Assembly: GCA_033439255.1 (NCBI GenBank)
Contig: CM065884.1
Location: 186,001-250,000 of the forward strand
Length of the DNA stretch: 64,000 nucleotides
Direction: 5' to 3'
From: Hericium rajendrae
Taxonomy: Eukaryota; Basidiomycota; Agaricomycetes; Russulales; Hericiaceae
Translations under genes and position numbers: made by a program
Notes under the pieces: model-generated
Seen by the model: only the letters and a program-made list of their open reading frames with translations
What the model was told of the DNA's origin: nothing
Databases searched by the model: none
Shown: positions 55,509 through 64,000 of the stretch, in pieces
Layout: every line of letters starts with the position of its first letter
Numbering within the stretch: position 1 is the first letter of the stretch

Positions 55509-56190
55509 ATGCCACAACCCGCTATTCCACCGGTCCCTCACAAGCGGCCCACGGAGCGTGCGCGCAAGCGCACGAAATATGTCGAGTCTAAGGTGAGCTG
55601 AACACGAAACAACATTTTTGCGCTCATCTCCGTTGGCGATCGCCATGGGATATCAACTTATTCATCAATGTTCGCGAATGACGTCTCTGCAGGATGCCGT
55701 TTTGGAGCTGGCAACGTCCATAGCAGAAGCGCAAGAGGACAAGTCTCGGCTAAAGGTGGAAAGAAGCCAACATGCACAGGTGGTTCGTGTGCCTTGCCTG
55801 CGCGTTTCACGTTTGCATCGCGGAACTGATGTACATCGTTTTTGCCGTTCCATGCGGGTCAGACGGGATCGTCATCACAGCGGCCGCACCATGCCTCCGA
55901 GTCGAAGAGGAGCGGGAACAAGTTGGTGAGTCCGCCAGTCCCTGTATTCTAGATACATCGCGAAGACATCTCAGTTGAGTCGCATTGCATTGCTTACGCC
56001 TGGTCCGACTGTGTTTCAGAAACAGGCGAAGGCCATGATCGTTGCTCAAAAAGCGAAGCTGAAGAAGGAAAAAGCTAAATTGAAGAGGGAATCGAAACGA
56101 AGAGAGCAGACTTCTAATAGCAAGGAGCGGCATCAACCCATTTCGAAGGATCCGAGTCCCACGCGGAAGAAGACAGTATCATTCGCATAG
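55509..56190 (+). CDS. Small basic coiled-coil protein, four exons
   Basis: Exon 1 reads MPQPAIPPVPHKRPTERARK and ends YVESK. Exon 2 (from about 55693) reads DAVLELATSIAEAQEDKSRL and KVERSQHAQ. Exon 3 (about 55881-55925) reads RPHHASESKRSGNKL. Exon 4 (from about 56020) reads KQAKAMIVAQKAKLKKEKAK and ends RKKTVSFA with TAG at 56190. All junctions are in phase with GTGAGC/GTGGTT/GTGAGT donors. The product (about 125 aa) is Lys/Glu-rich and helical, with several basic patches suitable for nuclear import or nucleic-acid contact. No family recognised. Exon 3 is the least certain part. Confidence 0.55.
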
Positions 56191-56898
56191 GGTTCGCCCA
56201 TTTGTGCGTTCATTGTTCTCCCTACGGTTCCGTTGTACGTACATACATTCCGAAAAAGTATCTTACCATTCTTCTGCCGATCGACACAGGATCTGTTCAA
56301 AATCTATTTGTTTGAATCGAAATGTCCCTGTGGCATGCAACGTCCGTTGCCCGTTGTATCCCCTCTGACAGCGGATACGGCCGCGTATTTTCTTAGTTAT
56401 TGTCTCTTCCGCTGTCAATGAGAAAAAAAAAACAATGTTCCTCGGTCCCGCGCCTGCATCAAACGACGAAGTTTATTTGACATACTTACCGCATGCTCTT
56501 CGCATGGGGCCCTGATGACATTGACAAGGACATGTCTGTGGTGACTGCATGGAGGGGCCCACGACACGAACCGAGTTGACTCCGAACCGAGTCCTTTGAC
56601 GCGCTCGGTTCGAGGCACTTAGCTGAGTCAGCATTGTTCAGTGTCTTCCTCCTCCTCGTCCTCGTCGTACGTCTGCGGCGTACCAAACGACAGGAACCCT
56701 CAGTCTATTGTTCTTCGAGAGGCAGCGCATTCGAAGCGTTCTTGTGCAAAATCCAACCGCCGCAATTCAAATTTCCGGCCACTATCATCCGCCGGTGTTC
56801 AGGCCATATCCTCTAAATCAGGCCCGGACACAGCCGTCAGAAGGTTCGCGTCCCCGACAACACCACACCTTCGCGTCCTCGCTAGCTGATTCGCCCCG
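56191..56898. other. Intergenic
   Basis: No gene recognised. Contains pyrimidine-rich CTTCCTCCTCCTCGTCCTCG (about 56646) upstream of the next gene, typical of a fungal promoter. Confidence 0.4.
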
Positions 56899-58913
56899 AT
56901 GTCGCTGTACACACCCATCTTTCCCGCGACGCGGATACCTCCACCTGTGCGGCCCCTCTCTGCTTCTTCGTCCGGGTCTTCGTCATCCAGAGAGGCACGC
57001 GCCCGCAGCCCGTCGTCATACGGCGCCCGGCTGTCACAATGGCATCTTGCACTTGCTGCACTTCCATCTGAGCTGCGGCCCCCATCGCCTTCGTATGTTG
57101 TCGATGAAGATGGCGTACAGGAGCGGAGGACCCAAATCCGACGCGCCGTGTCGGTCGCACGCGGCGAACCGACTAGCGGCAAGTGGGCCCACGTCTCGAG
57201 CTTAGTGCAGATGGGGTGCACGCGCGGAAGATGGCAGGGCGTGGGCAGCCGCGGCCACTACGGTCCCCCGGCAGAAGGCAGGGAGTGGTTTATCGCCGAT
57301 ACGGATGAGCAGTGGTTCGAGTGGGAGAAGAAGGCCCAAGTAATGAAACGGAACGCCCAAAGTGTTGTGCCACACGCGGAGACCGAGGCCCATGCTCCTG
57401 CAGCTGAAGCAGGACCCTCTTCGCGCGGTCGCCGGGCTGACGCTATCAAGAAAGTCGAGCAATGGCAGGCGGAAGTCGTTGCGGAGCCTATCTCGCAGAA
57501 TGGAACACAAACTAGCGTACACAGCTCCGATTCGCAGGTCCAAGAAGGTTTCCAGCGCAAATCAAAAGATGGATCTGTCCACGATCCCAAGCAGCAGTCA
57601 CCATTGGGGTACGTAGTTGTCAAACGCCTCAATATCAGCGCCTCGCTCTTGAAAAAGCGGAAGCCATCAGCCGCTTCATATCAGCTCCCGTCGACATCTC
57701 GGTTTTTTCGCGATGATAAGGCAACGGATAGACCCGCCGATGGTCATGAAACCGAGGATGGCCCTCCACCTGTTTGGGCAATTCCGCAAGTACGCACGCC
57801 TCCCCCGCTCGAGAAGCCAACGGTTGCGACCAGGGCTGCTTCATCAGCGTCCCCTCCTCCACCTGAGCCAGAGGCTGCTGCACTCCAACGGATTGATGAA
57901 GTGTCCGAGGTAGGTCCCGTCAGAGAGATCCACCTCCATATCCCGCCCTTATCCAGGATCCGATATTCCCGCAGACGTTCTTCCCGCCATCGTTCCCCTC
58001 TGAATTGCGTACTTCCACCCCGCCCCCCGCAATCCCCAAGACGAAACCCCCACCGATCCCCATCACCAGCGTCTCCGACATCCTGTCCCCTCTCACATCG
58101 CCCGTATCACGCCTGGACACCACGCCGCAGCAAGTCCATGGGCGCACTCACTCCCACTCCCACTCCCATCTCCATACACAGCATGCTCAGGCCGCTGTTA
58201 GCAGTGTCATCGACATCTCATCATCCTCCAGCCCCGTCGCCGCATCGCGTAGCGGTGAGAAACGCCCACGAGCTGACGCACCGCCTGATGCACAGATGTT
58301 CTCATCTCGGACATCGCCCACAGATCCAGCCTTGCCGCCGTCAAAGCGGAAACGTCTCGACTCCGCCACAGCGGACGCCCCTCCACTGGGTTCTCCACCG
58401 ACGACACCCCCACGCTCCCCGACACTCAATGCGTCCGACTCTGCTGTGCGAGGCATGACCAACGGCCCCCCTGCGCCTATGTCTAATACTCCCGGCCACC
58501 GTGCGGCGCCCACGCTGACCCAACTGCTCGCGACTTCCAAGCGCAGCAAGCAACACACACGCCCGCTCTCCCGTCCCGCGAGTCAGCTGGTCATCACGCC
58601 CGAGAAGGCGAAGCCGCCAGCAGGCGAAGCCAACGCGAAACCTCCATCGCCCCCATCTGGATCGTCGCCCGGGCCACCGCTTTTCAGCGCCGATTTCTCG
58701 CGCGATCCAGGGGCGTTCGAGCCCCCCTTCACGTCGACGCAGCCGGCGCCCGCGGCGATGCCCCGCGGGCTCGCAGGCGCGAGCAGCGGGTATCTCGGCA
58801 TGGGGTACGACTCGCAGTTTGACGTGGAGGGGAACGTCGATCGCGTCACGGAGCTGCTGGAGCGCGATGTCGATTTTGATGCGTGGCTGCGCGATTCGGT
58901 GGAGGGCGAATAG
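56899..58913 (+). CDS. Large disordered hypothetical protein, 655 aa
   Basis: Exons 56899-57909 and 57957-58913 join in phase 0 across a 47-bp intron. It starts MSLYTPIFPATRIPPPVRPL. A conserved-looking helix-rich part (SQWHLALAALPSELRPPSPS, then GREWFIADTDEQWFEWEKKA QVMKR) sits at about residues 45-150. The rest is Pro/Ser/Ala-rich with basic KKRK, EKRPR and SKRKR clusters (possible nuclear signals), a HSHSHSHLHTQH stretch, and an acidic C-terminus FDVEGNVDRVTELLERDVDF DAWLRDSVEGE. The C-terminal acidic helix could be an activation or docking motif. No catalytic domain. Similar disordered proteins are common in Agaricomycetes and function is unknown. Confidence 0.7.
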
Positions 58914-59693
58914 GGATCGCAATCACAATCGTAGGGGCAGAGCAGGGCACGGGGCTTGGCACCGACTTCGGTTGACTATCGACCGAAGGTGTCTGCCGTT
59001 ACGTTTGGTTACTGTTTTGGTAGGCAGCGCTGTGACGGTGTTCCTTGATTAGTTTTTGTTTGCTGGAGATCTCTTGCCTCCCTTACGCCGCCGCGACGTG
59101 ATGGTCGATTTTTGTTTGGTTTACTGTTCTTCCATCATTCTGCATCCCGCGTCATCGCAAGGCGAGGTTTTACACATGGTACATATCTTTGCTGTGCGGC
59201 TTTGTTTTCATTATAATTTTTTTTATCGGCGCCGGGATCTGTACGACTCCGTGATGCTGTTCATCTATCTCGGTGCGGATCTACCACTAAAATTTTGGCT
59301 TGAGCCGACACCGGTACATTCTCTGTAAAAAGTAACATCGAGAAGAGTCCTCGAAGGATCCAACTTTATTGTAGCTTCTCATTTTCTCGCCAGGCGTACA
59401 CTGGAGTTGTACTGATCTGACGAATCGGAACTGATCAGTGATTCAACAAACAAGGGCAAATAACGCGAGTGTTACGGACACTCCCTTGCACCTCTCTTCT
59501 TGACACTTGCGGTTTGGCATCGAGATCGACATCGCTGTTGAGATGAGATATCATGACTCACGATGGCCGAGGAAGGTTCGTTGCAACGTTTCAATCTGCA
59601 GGAAAATGCAGAGTTTGAAGCGGCAATAGTGAGTCCGATGCTTTTGAGACCGTGACACAAGACTGAAAGACATTCCATTCGAGCAGTCTGCTC
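58914..59693. other. Intergenic
   Basis: No gene recognised on either strand. Short open frames at 59056-59328 (+) and 59472-59699 (-) lack coding character. Confidence 0.4.
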
Positions 59694-61932
59694 ATGCAAT
59701 CAGCTCTTTTGCGCATAACTTTCTACCGCTTTCGTTCCGTCTGCTCCGCTCGTCTCGTCCGAAATTATACGATACTAGGATCAGAGTCGGGACGCTGTGG
59801 GCGCTCATCTTTCCAATGGTTACACAATCCAAACAAAGCACCTGAATTTAACCCCCTCGCACGGTCTAGCCTGACGACATTCTTTCAACTTTGTGTCAAC
59901 TGTATGATCTCTGGTCCACTTATCCCACAGTCTTTTTTCGTATTCGACGCTTTGCAGTGTCAACAAATCACGTCGCAGATGCTTTATTAGACTTTGCTGA
60001 GGGGATCCTCAGAGGCACTGCGCTCATTAATCCCAAAGACTAAACGCCTGCCGAGCTTGTTCGCATACCGCGCGAACTATATAGCCGAACAATGTGCACG
60101 CGTGGACTATGCCCTCACAAAAGCCTTCCTATTCTGGTTTGCGCACCATTCCAGCGCGCCCGAGAACACCGAGCTCCGCATCCGCAATCTGTTCGCCGCG
60201 CTCGACCTTCGACACCCTGCAGAACTTTTCCCGATGACGCGCCGCATCCGCGGGAAAGTGATCATGCATGTCGGCCCCACGAACAGCGGAAAGACGCACA
60301 ATGTCCTGCGCGCGCTCGTCGCCGCGCCGCAAGGCGCCTATGCGGGCCCTCTGCCTCTGCTCGCGCGCGAAGTCCACGAGCGCCTCTGCACGGGCCAAAT
60401 CATGCCCCTACGCATCGACGCCGAGCAGCTTCCCCCGCGCCCGAAGAAGACAGCGGTCTCGATGCCCTCCCGCGTGATGGCAGGGCCATCCGCAAGGTCG
60501 GCGATCAGCGCTTCACGCGCGAGTGCGGCCTCCTGACAGGCGAAGAGCACAAGTTCAAGAACGCGGCGCTGATGAGCTGCACCATCGAAATTCTCACGCT
60601 GGACAAGCCGTACGACGTGCTCGTGTCGAACGAGATCCAGATGCTGGACGACTCGGAGCGCCGGTTCGCCTGGACGTCGGCCGTGCTCGGCGGCCATCGT
60701 GCAAGCGCTCCTCGATTTGACGGGCGATGAGCTGATGGTCAACCGCTACAAGCGCCTGTCGCTCCTCATTGTTGCAGATCACAGCCTGGAGGGCGACCTC
60801 AAGCAAATCCAGAGGGGCGATTGTGTCGCGGCGTTCTCGCGGTGGCGGATTTTTGCACTCAAGAGGGAGATCGAGAAGACAACTGCCCTGCACTGTGCGC
60901 TCGTGTATGGCCGGCTGGCCCTTGAGAACCGCAGCGAGCAGGCCGCGTTGTTCAACGATCCCGAAAGCGGATACGACGTGTCGATGGCCAGCGGCGCCAT
61001 GGGCATGGGGCTCAACCTGTAATGCCCTCCATTTCTGTCTTTTGCCGCATTCTCATCATGCTTGCACAGGAAGATTCGTCGCATCGTCTTCGAAGCGTTG
61101 ATAAATTCGGCGGCAACCGTAAACTCTTGCTTCCCTTATCGCAAATCAAGCAGATAGCCTAGCGCGCAGGCCGCTTTGGTTTGCATGCTAATACGTGCGA
61201 GCCCGGTTCGTGACCGCACTCAAGGAGGAGAATCTCCCATTCCTGCGCACCGCCCTCGCCGCGCCCGTCACCTACCTTGCGTACGCCTGTGTCGGTTGAT
61301 TCACCGGCGTCTTCAAGCGCGTGATGTCCGCGCTGCCGCCCGATGCGACGACCATGCACGCGTGCGACGCGCTCATTTACGCGTCGCGCCTCGCGGCGAT
61401 GGAGCCGAGCCCGCGCGAGGATCGCGTGCTGGCGTTCATCGACCAGCTCGTGCGGGACATGACGTCCGAGGAGAGCGCGACGATCCAGATGACGCCCATT
61501 CCCCACAGTGAGGACGCGTGCCGCGCGGCGGTCGACGCGATGCTCAGGGCGTACTGCACCGCGCGCTATATCGACCTGCGGCGCGTGCTCGAGTGGGACG
61601 GGCCTGCTCGACGCGTTCGAGGACGTGCTCGGCGCGATGCGCTTGAGGACTTGCTCGCTGCAATGCGCGCGGACCGTCCTCTGGGGCACGTGTCGGCACC
61701 GCAGGAGTCACTGCCCAAGGCGGTGCTGACCTATATGTGGCTGCATATACAGCTGCCGGTTGCATTCTTTGCGTATGGGCAGGCGGCGGTGTTGAAGCGG
61801 TCGATGGAGGCCGCGATGGAGTGGGTGTTGAAGAAAGGTGGGAAGAAGAGGCGGGTGCTGAAAAAGCATCCGAGGGCGGGGGCGTTCGCGTACAGCAAGT
61901 CTCGCGATGGGCCGTCGCGGTTGAGTATCTGA
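59694..61932 (+). pseudogene. suv3: SUV3-type mitochondrial RNA helicase pseudogene
   Basis: The order of SUV3 (degradosome DExH helicase) is clear but split over frames. There is an Arg-rich presequence-like start MQSALLRITFYRFRSVCSAR, motif I VIMHVGPTNSGKTHNVLRAL (about 60260-60320), PLPLLAREVHERL (motif Ia), LTGEEHKFKNAALMSCTIEI, VSNEIQML (motif II, where family members have DEIQ), GDELMVNRYKRL, DCVAAFSRWRIFALK, VYGRLALENRSEQAALFNDP and GMGLNL, then SQIKQIA-*-RAGRFGLH and a C-terminal part to 61932. Damage: frame changes near 60460, 60700 and 61105, stops near 59996, 61160 and 61300, a missing block after the exon with SAVLGG, and Asp-to-Asn in motif II. An intron with CT|GTAATG...TTGCACAG is retained, so it arose by DNA duplication or decay in place, not as a processed copy. 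Confidence 0.85.
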
Positions 61933-62982
61933 TGCATATGCGGTTGGACCTCATTGCCTGCTGCGCAGGCCCTTCTAGCATTGACCGGCTAGAGCACCCC
62001 CCCTGCCGAACGAACGCGGTGGCATGTCCTTGCTGCACCGTCCCCTCTTGGGTAGGACGGAAACTTCTGGTAAAAGCAATGTGTTCTGGAACTCTCCATT
62101 ATGGATAACCCGCACAGAAGGAAAGACCCGTTATGCGAACCATAGATGTTTGAATACCTAACAACCTGTATCATCCCTACTACGCACAGATTAGGATGTG
62201 GACTTCAACCCATATAAGTCTCCCAACCGTGTGTACCGACAATGAATGCTTATGAGAATAGGATCCAGACGGATATCGAACTCACATGTTACGTACGATA
62301 ACTTGACGTTGAGCGGATGGCGCGATACCACGCATTGGCAGCAGATTAATTTGATATAATGGTGACCACAGCGAACTCCTCGAGGCTCAAACAAAGCGCA
62401 GGCCGTAAGTTGAAGTATCCGCGAGGTTTGTAACACGTGCTCTGGTATCCTGATTCGGCCTATAAAGCCTGCACAGGACAATGATCACCAGAGGACACTG
62501 GTTGTGGACCTGTGGACAGTGGCAGAATAACGCTTCGTGCCGTCACGGTAATCAGGAGAACGGCGAAAAAGCACTGAAGACGTCCATCGACCTGCATATG
62601 TAGAAGTCAGGAGAGTACGCGTATAAAATTCCTTGAGTTTAATGCACTACGCACAAACCACGCACGTATAGATTGGACTATGGGGGATGACAGTCGGATA
62701 GGATGCTGGAGAAGGCTGACTGGAATGACTTCAACTTACGCGTGCAAGGAAACGCGCGTGTCGCGTGATCGCGTGTCGGAGGTTCTTATTCTTCTCGTTA
62801 TGGTAAGTGGTGGATGAGGACTTGTGGCCTCCATTGCGCTTTGACTGACCCTCATATACGCACCGTACACGCCCCACATCCGCCGCCTCCCTGCGCTTTG
62901 ATCTCTATTATTCTGGTCCCGAATACATATCTTCACCGCTGTATAAGAAGAATGGGTGCACAACCGCCTCCCCCAGACCAGT
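61933..62982. other. Intergenic
   Basis: About 1 kb with no recognisable gene. The end is the promoter of the FunK1 gene at the window edge. Confidence 0.45.
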
Positions 62983-64000
62983 ATGGCCCCCCGTTCTAAC
63001 ACTCCCGTCGCAAGAGGGTTCGAGACTGACACCAGTATTGACAGTAACCGCCGCACAACTATCGTCGAGGTCGAGGCTGCCATCGAGTCCGACATACGCG
63101 ACTACGCGCATGGGGACACGACGGACCTCATCGACAAGCACTTCGGTTCCAGCCCCAAGGTTGTCGAGGCAGCCGAACGCATCTACAACACTCTCGTTAA
63201 GGAGAGGTGGTATATCCCAGGCAATAAGGGCCGCCCCTCAAAGTGGAAGGGCCTTCCACTCAAACCCAAATCAGAGAACGAGCTGTATCACCCATTGACC
63301 GCCATCCTCAATGCCATTTCTAACCTGTGCGAGGACCGCACGTTCGATATCACCTGGCAAGACTGGCATGCGAAGTGCCCGGATTCTCAGTTTATGGTCG
63401 ACATGAAGCCCGATATTCTGGCTGTCATCAAGGCCGCGGGCACTTGGTGGCGCGCTCTGCAAACCGTCATCGAAGTCAAGAAGAAGGCGGATATGCTCCC
63501 TGCCATCCTACAGCTCCTGCGCTACGTCCGTCAAGCCCTTCGAGAGCAACCTGACCGGCGTTTCATGCACGGGATGGTCTTCTCGATGTACAATCTCACC
63601 GTCTGGCACGTCGACCGGTCGGGCGCATTGGCTTCTGAGGTCTTCAATGTCCATGAGGTGAGTGGCTGTACGTCGGTTTATATACTTTCTCTGTTGACGC
63701 TGTCCCTCCAGGAGCCATTGAAGTTTATCAAGGTCATCGTAGGCTTCCTCATGTTGAAGCCGGAGGATCTCGGCTGGGATCCGACGATGAAGATGTATGT
63801 TGAAGATTTCGACGAGGATGCCAACGTAACGCGGCGCTATGGGGTTCCTTCGTATACAATCAAGGAGAAATCGGATACCGGCAAAAACAACGCGTACGAG
63901 AGGATGTGGACGATGTCGGTGCCAATCCCTGGTGCCGAACCTGCCGAATCTTGTTCCGATGATCCTGATGCCGCACTTCTCCCACCGCCCGCGGAAGAAG
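62983..64000 (+). CDS. FunK1-type kinase, N-terminal part, runs off the window
   Basis: Starts MAPRSNTPVARGFETDTSID and continues TTDLIDKHFGSSPKVVEAAE, KWKGLPLKPKSENELYHPLT, WWRALQTVIEVKKKADMLPA, RRFMHGMVFSMYNLTVWHVD, with an intron (GTGAGT near 63658 to CCCTCCAG near 63713) at the same place as in the other FunK1 loci, then EPLKFIKVIVGFLMLKPEDL GWDPTMKMYVEDF. The visible part has no stop or frameshift, unlike the three other loci, so this may be the functional FunK1 member. The kinase catalytic motifs lie beyond 64000 and cannot be judged. FunK1 kinases are expanded in mushroom-forming fungi; their substrates are largely unknown. Confidence 0.85.
   Translation, partial: MAPRSNTPVARGFETDTSIDSNRRTTIVEVEAAIESDIRDYAHGDTTDLIDKHFGSSPKVVEAAERIYNTLVKERWYIPGNKGRPSKWKGLPLKPKSENELYHPLTAILNAISNLCEDRTFDITWQDWHAKCPDSQFMVDMKPDILAVIKAAGTWWRALQTVIEVKKKADMLPAILQLLRYVRQALREQPDRRFMHGMVFSMYNLTVWHVDRSGALASEVFNVHEVSGCTSVYILSLLTLSLQEPLKFIKVIVGFLMLKPEDLGWDPTMKMYVEDFDEDANVTRRYGVPSYTIKEKSDTGKNNAYERMWTMSVPIPGAEPAESCSDDPDAALLPPPAEE

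Overview
The window is nuclear DNA of a filamentous basidiomycete, most likely an Agaricomycete. Genes are split by many short introns of about 45-60 bp with GTRNGT donors and C/TAG acceptors. There are several loci of the FunK1 fungal-specific kinase family, two BTB genes in tandem, a PRP4 splicing kinase, a RAP1-like telomere protein, a CM1/centrosomin-type microtubule organiser and a 14-helix MFS transporter. There are no bacterial features. All gene models were built by reading frames and splice signals by eye, so individual exon ends may be off by a few codons.

Layout: 1-2.9 kb, a minisatellite and a WD40 gene (+). 3.29-6.23 kb, two identical 153-bp LTR-like repeats (TG...CA) around a 767-codon gene (-); this looks like a small non-autonomous LTR retroelement that carries a gene. 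6.8-14.7 kb, small hypothetical genes, a relic and AT-rich DNA. 14.7-15.6 kb, an HMG-box gene (-). 17.3-18.9 kb, a degenerate FunK1 locus (-). 19.4-23.4 kb, a 173-aa conserved hypothetical gene and two BTB genes (+).

23.5-38.6 kb holds the most striking structure. An intact CM1 gene and an intact RAP1-like gene lie on + (31.9-38.4 kb). A 4.2-kb copy of the end of CM1 plus RAP1 lies inverted at 23.6-27.8 kb, with nonsense mutations in both copied genes. That arm abuts the 3' end of a broken FunK1 gene, and a second FunK1 3' tail lies on its other side. The + arm stops 87 bp short of a tRNA-Val gene with an intron.

38.9-49 kb: a conserved hypothetical gene, another FunK1 with one amber stop, tRNA-iMet, PRP4 kinase and a cyclase-family enzyme. 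49-52 kb: the MFS transporter (-). 53.8-58.9 kb: a 75-aa cysteine-rich gene with a 12-nt exon (-), a small coiled-coil gene and a 655-aa disordered protein (+). 59.7-61.9 kb: a SUV3 mitochondrial helicase pseudogene. From 63.0 kb to the window edge: the start of a fourth FunK1 gene, which looks intact.

The genes do not form one pathway. The recurring theme is duplication and decay: three broken FunK1 loci and a detached FunK1 tail, an inverted duplication of a telomere/cytoskeleton gene pair, a gene-bearing LTR-like element, and a tandem repeat in which only one copy carries an intron.
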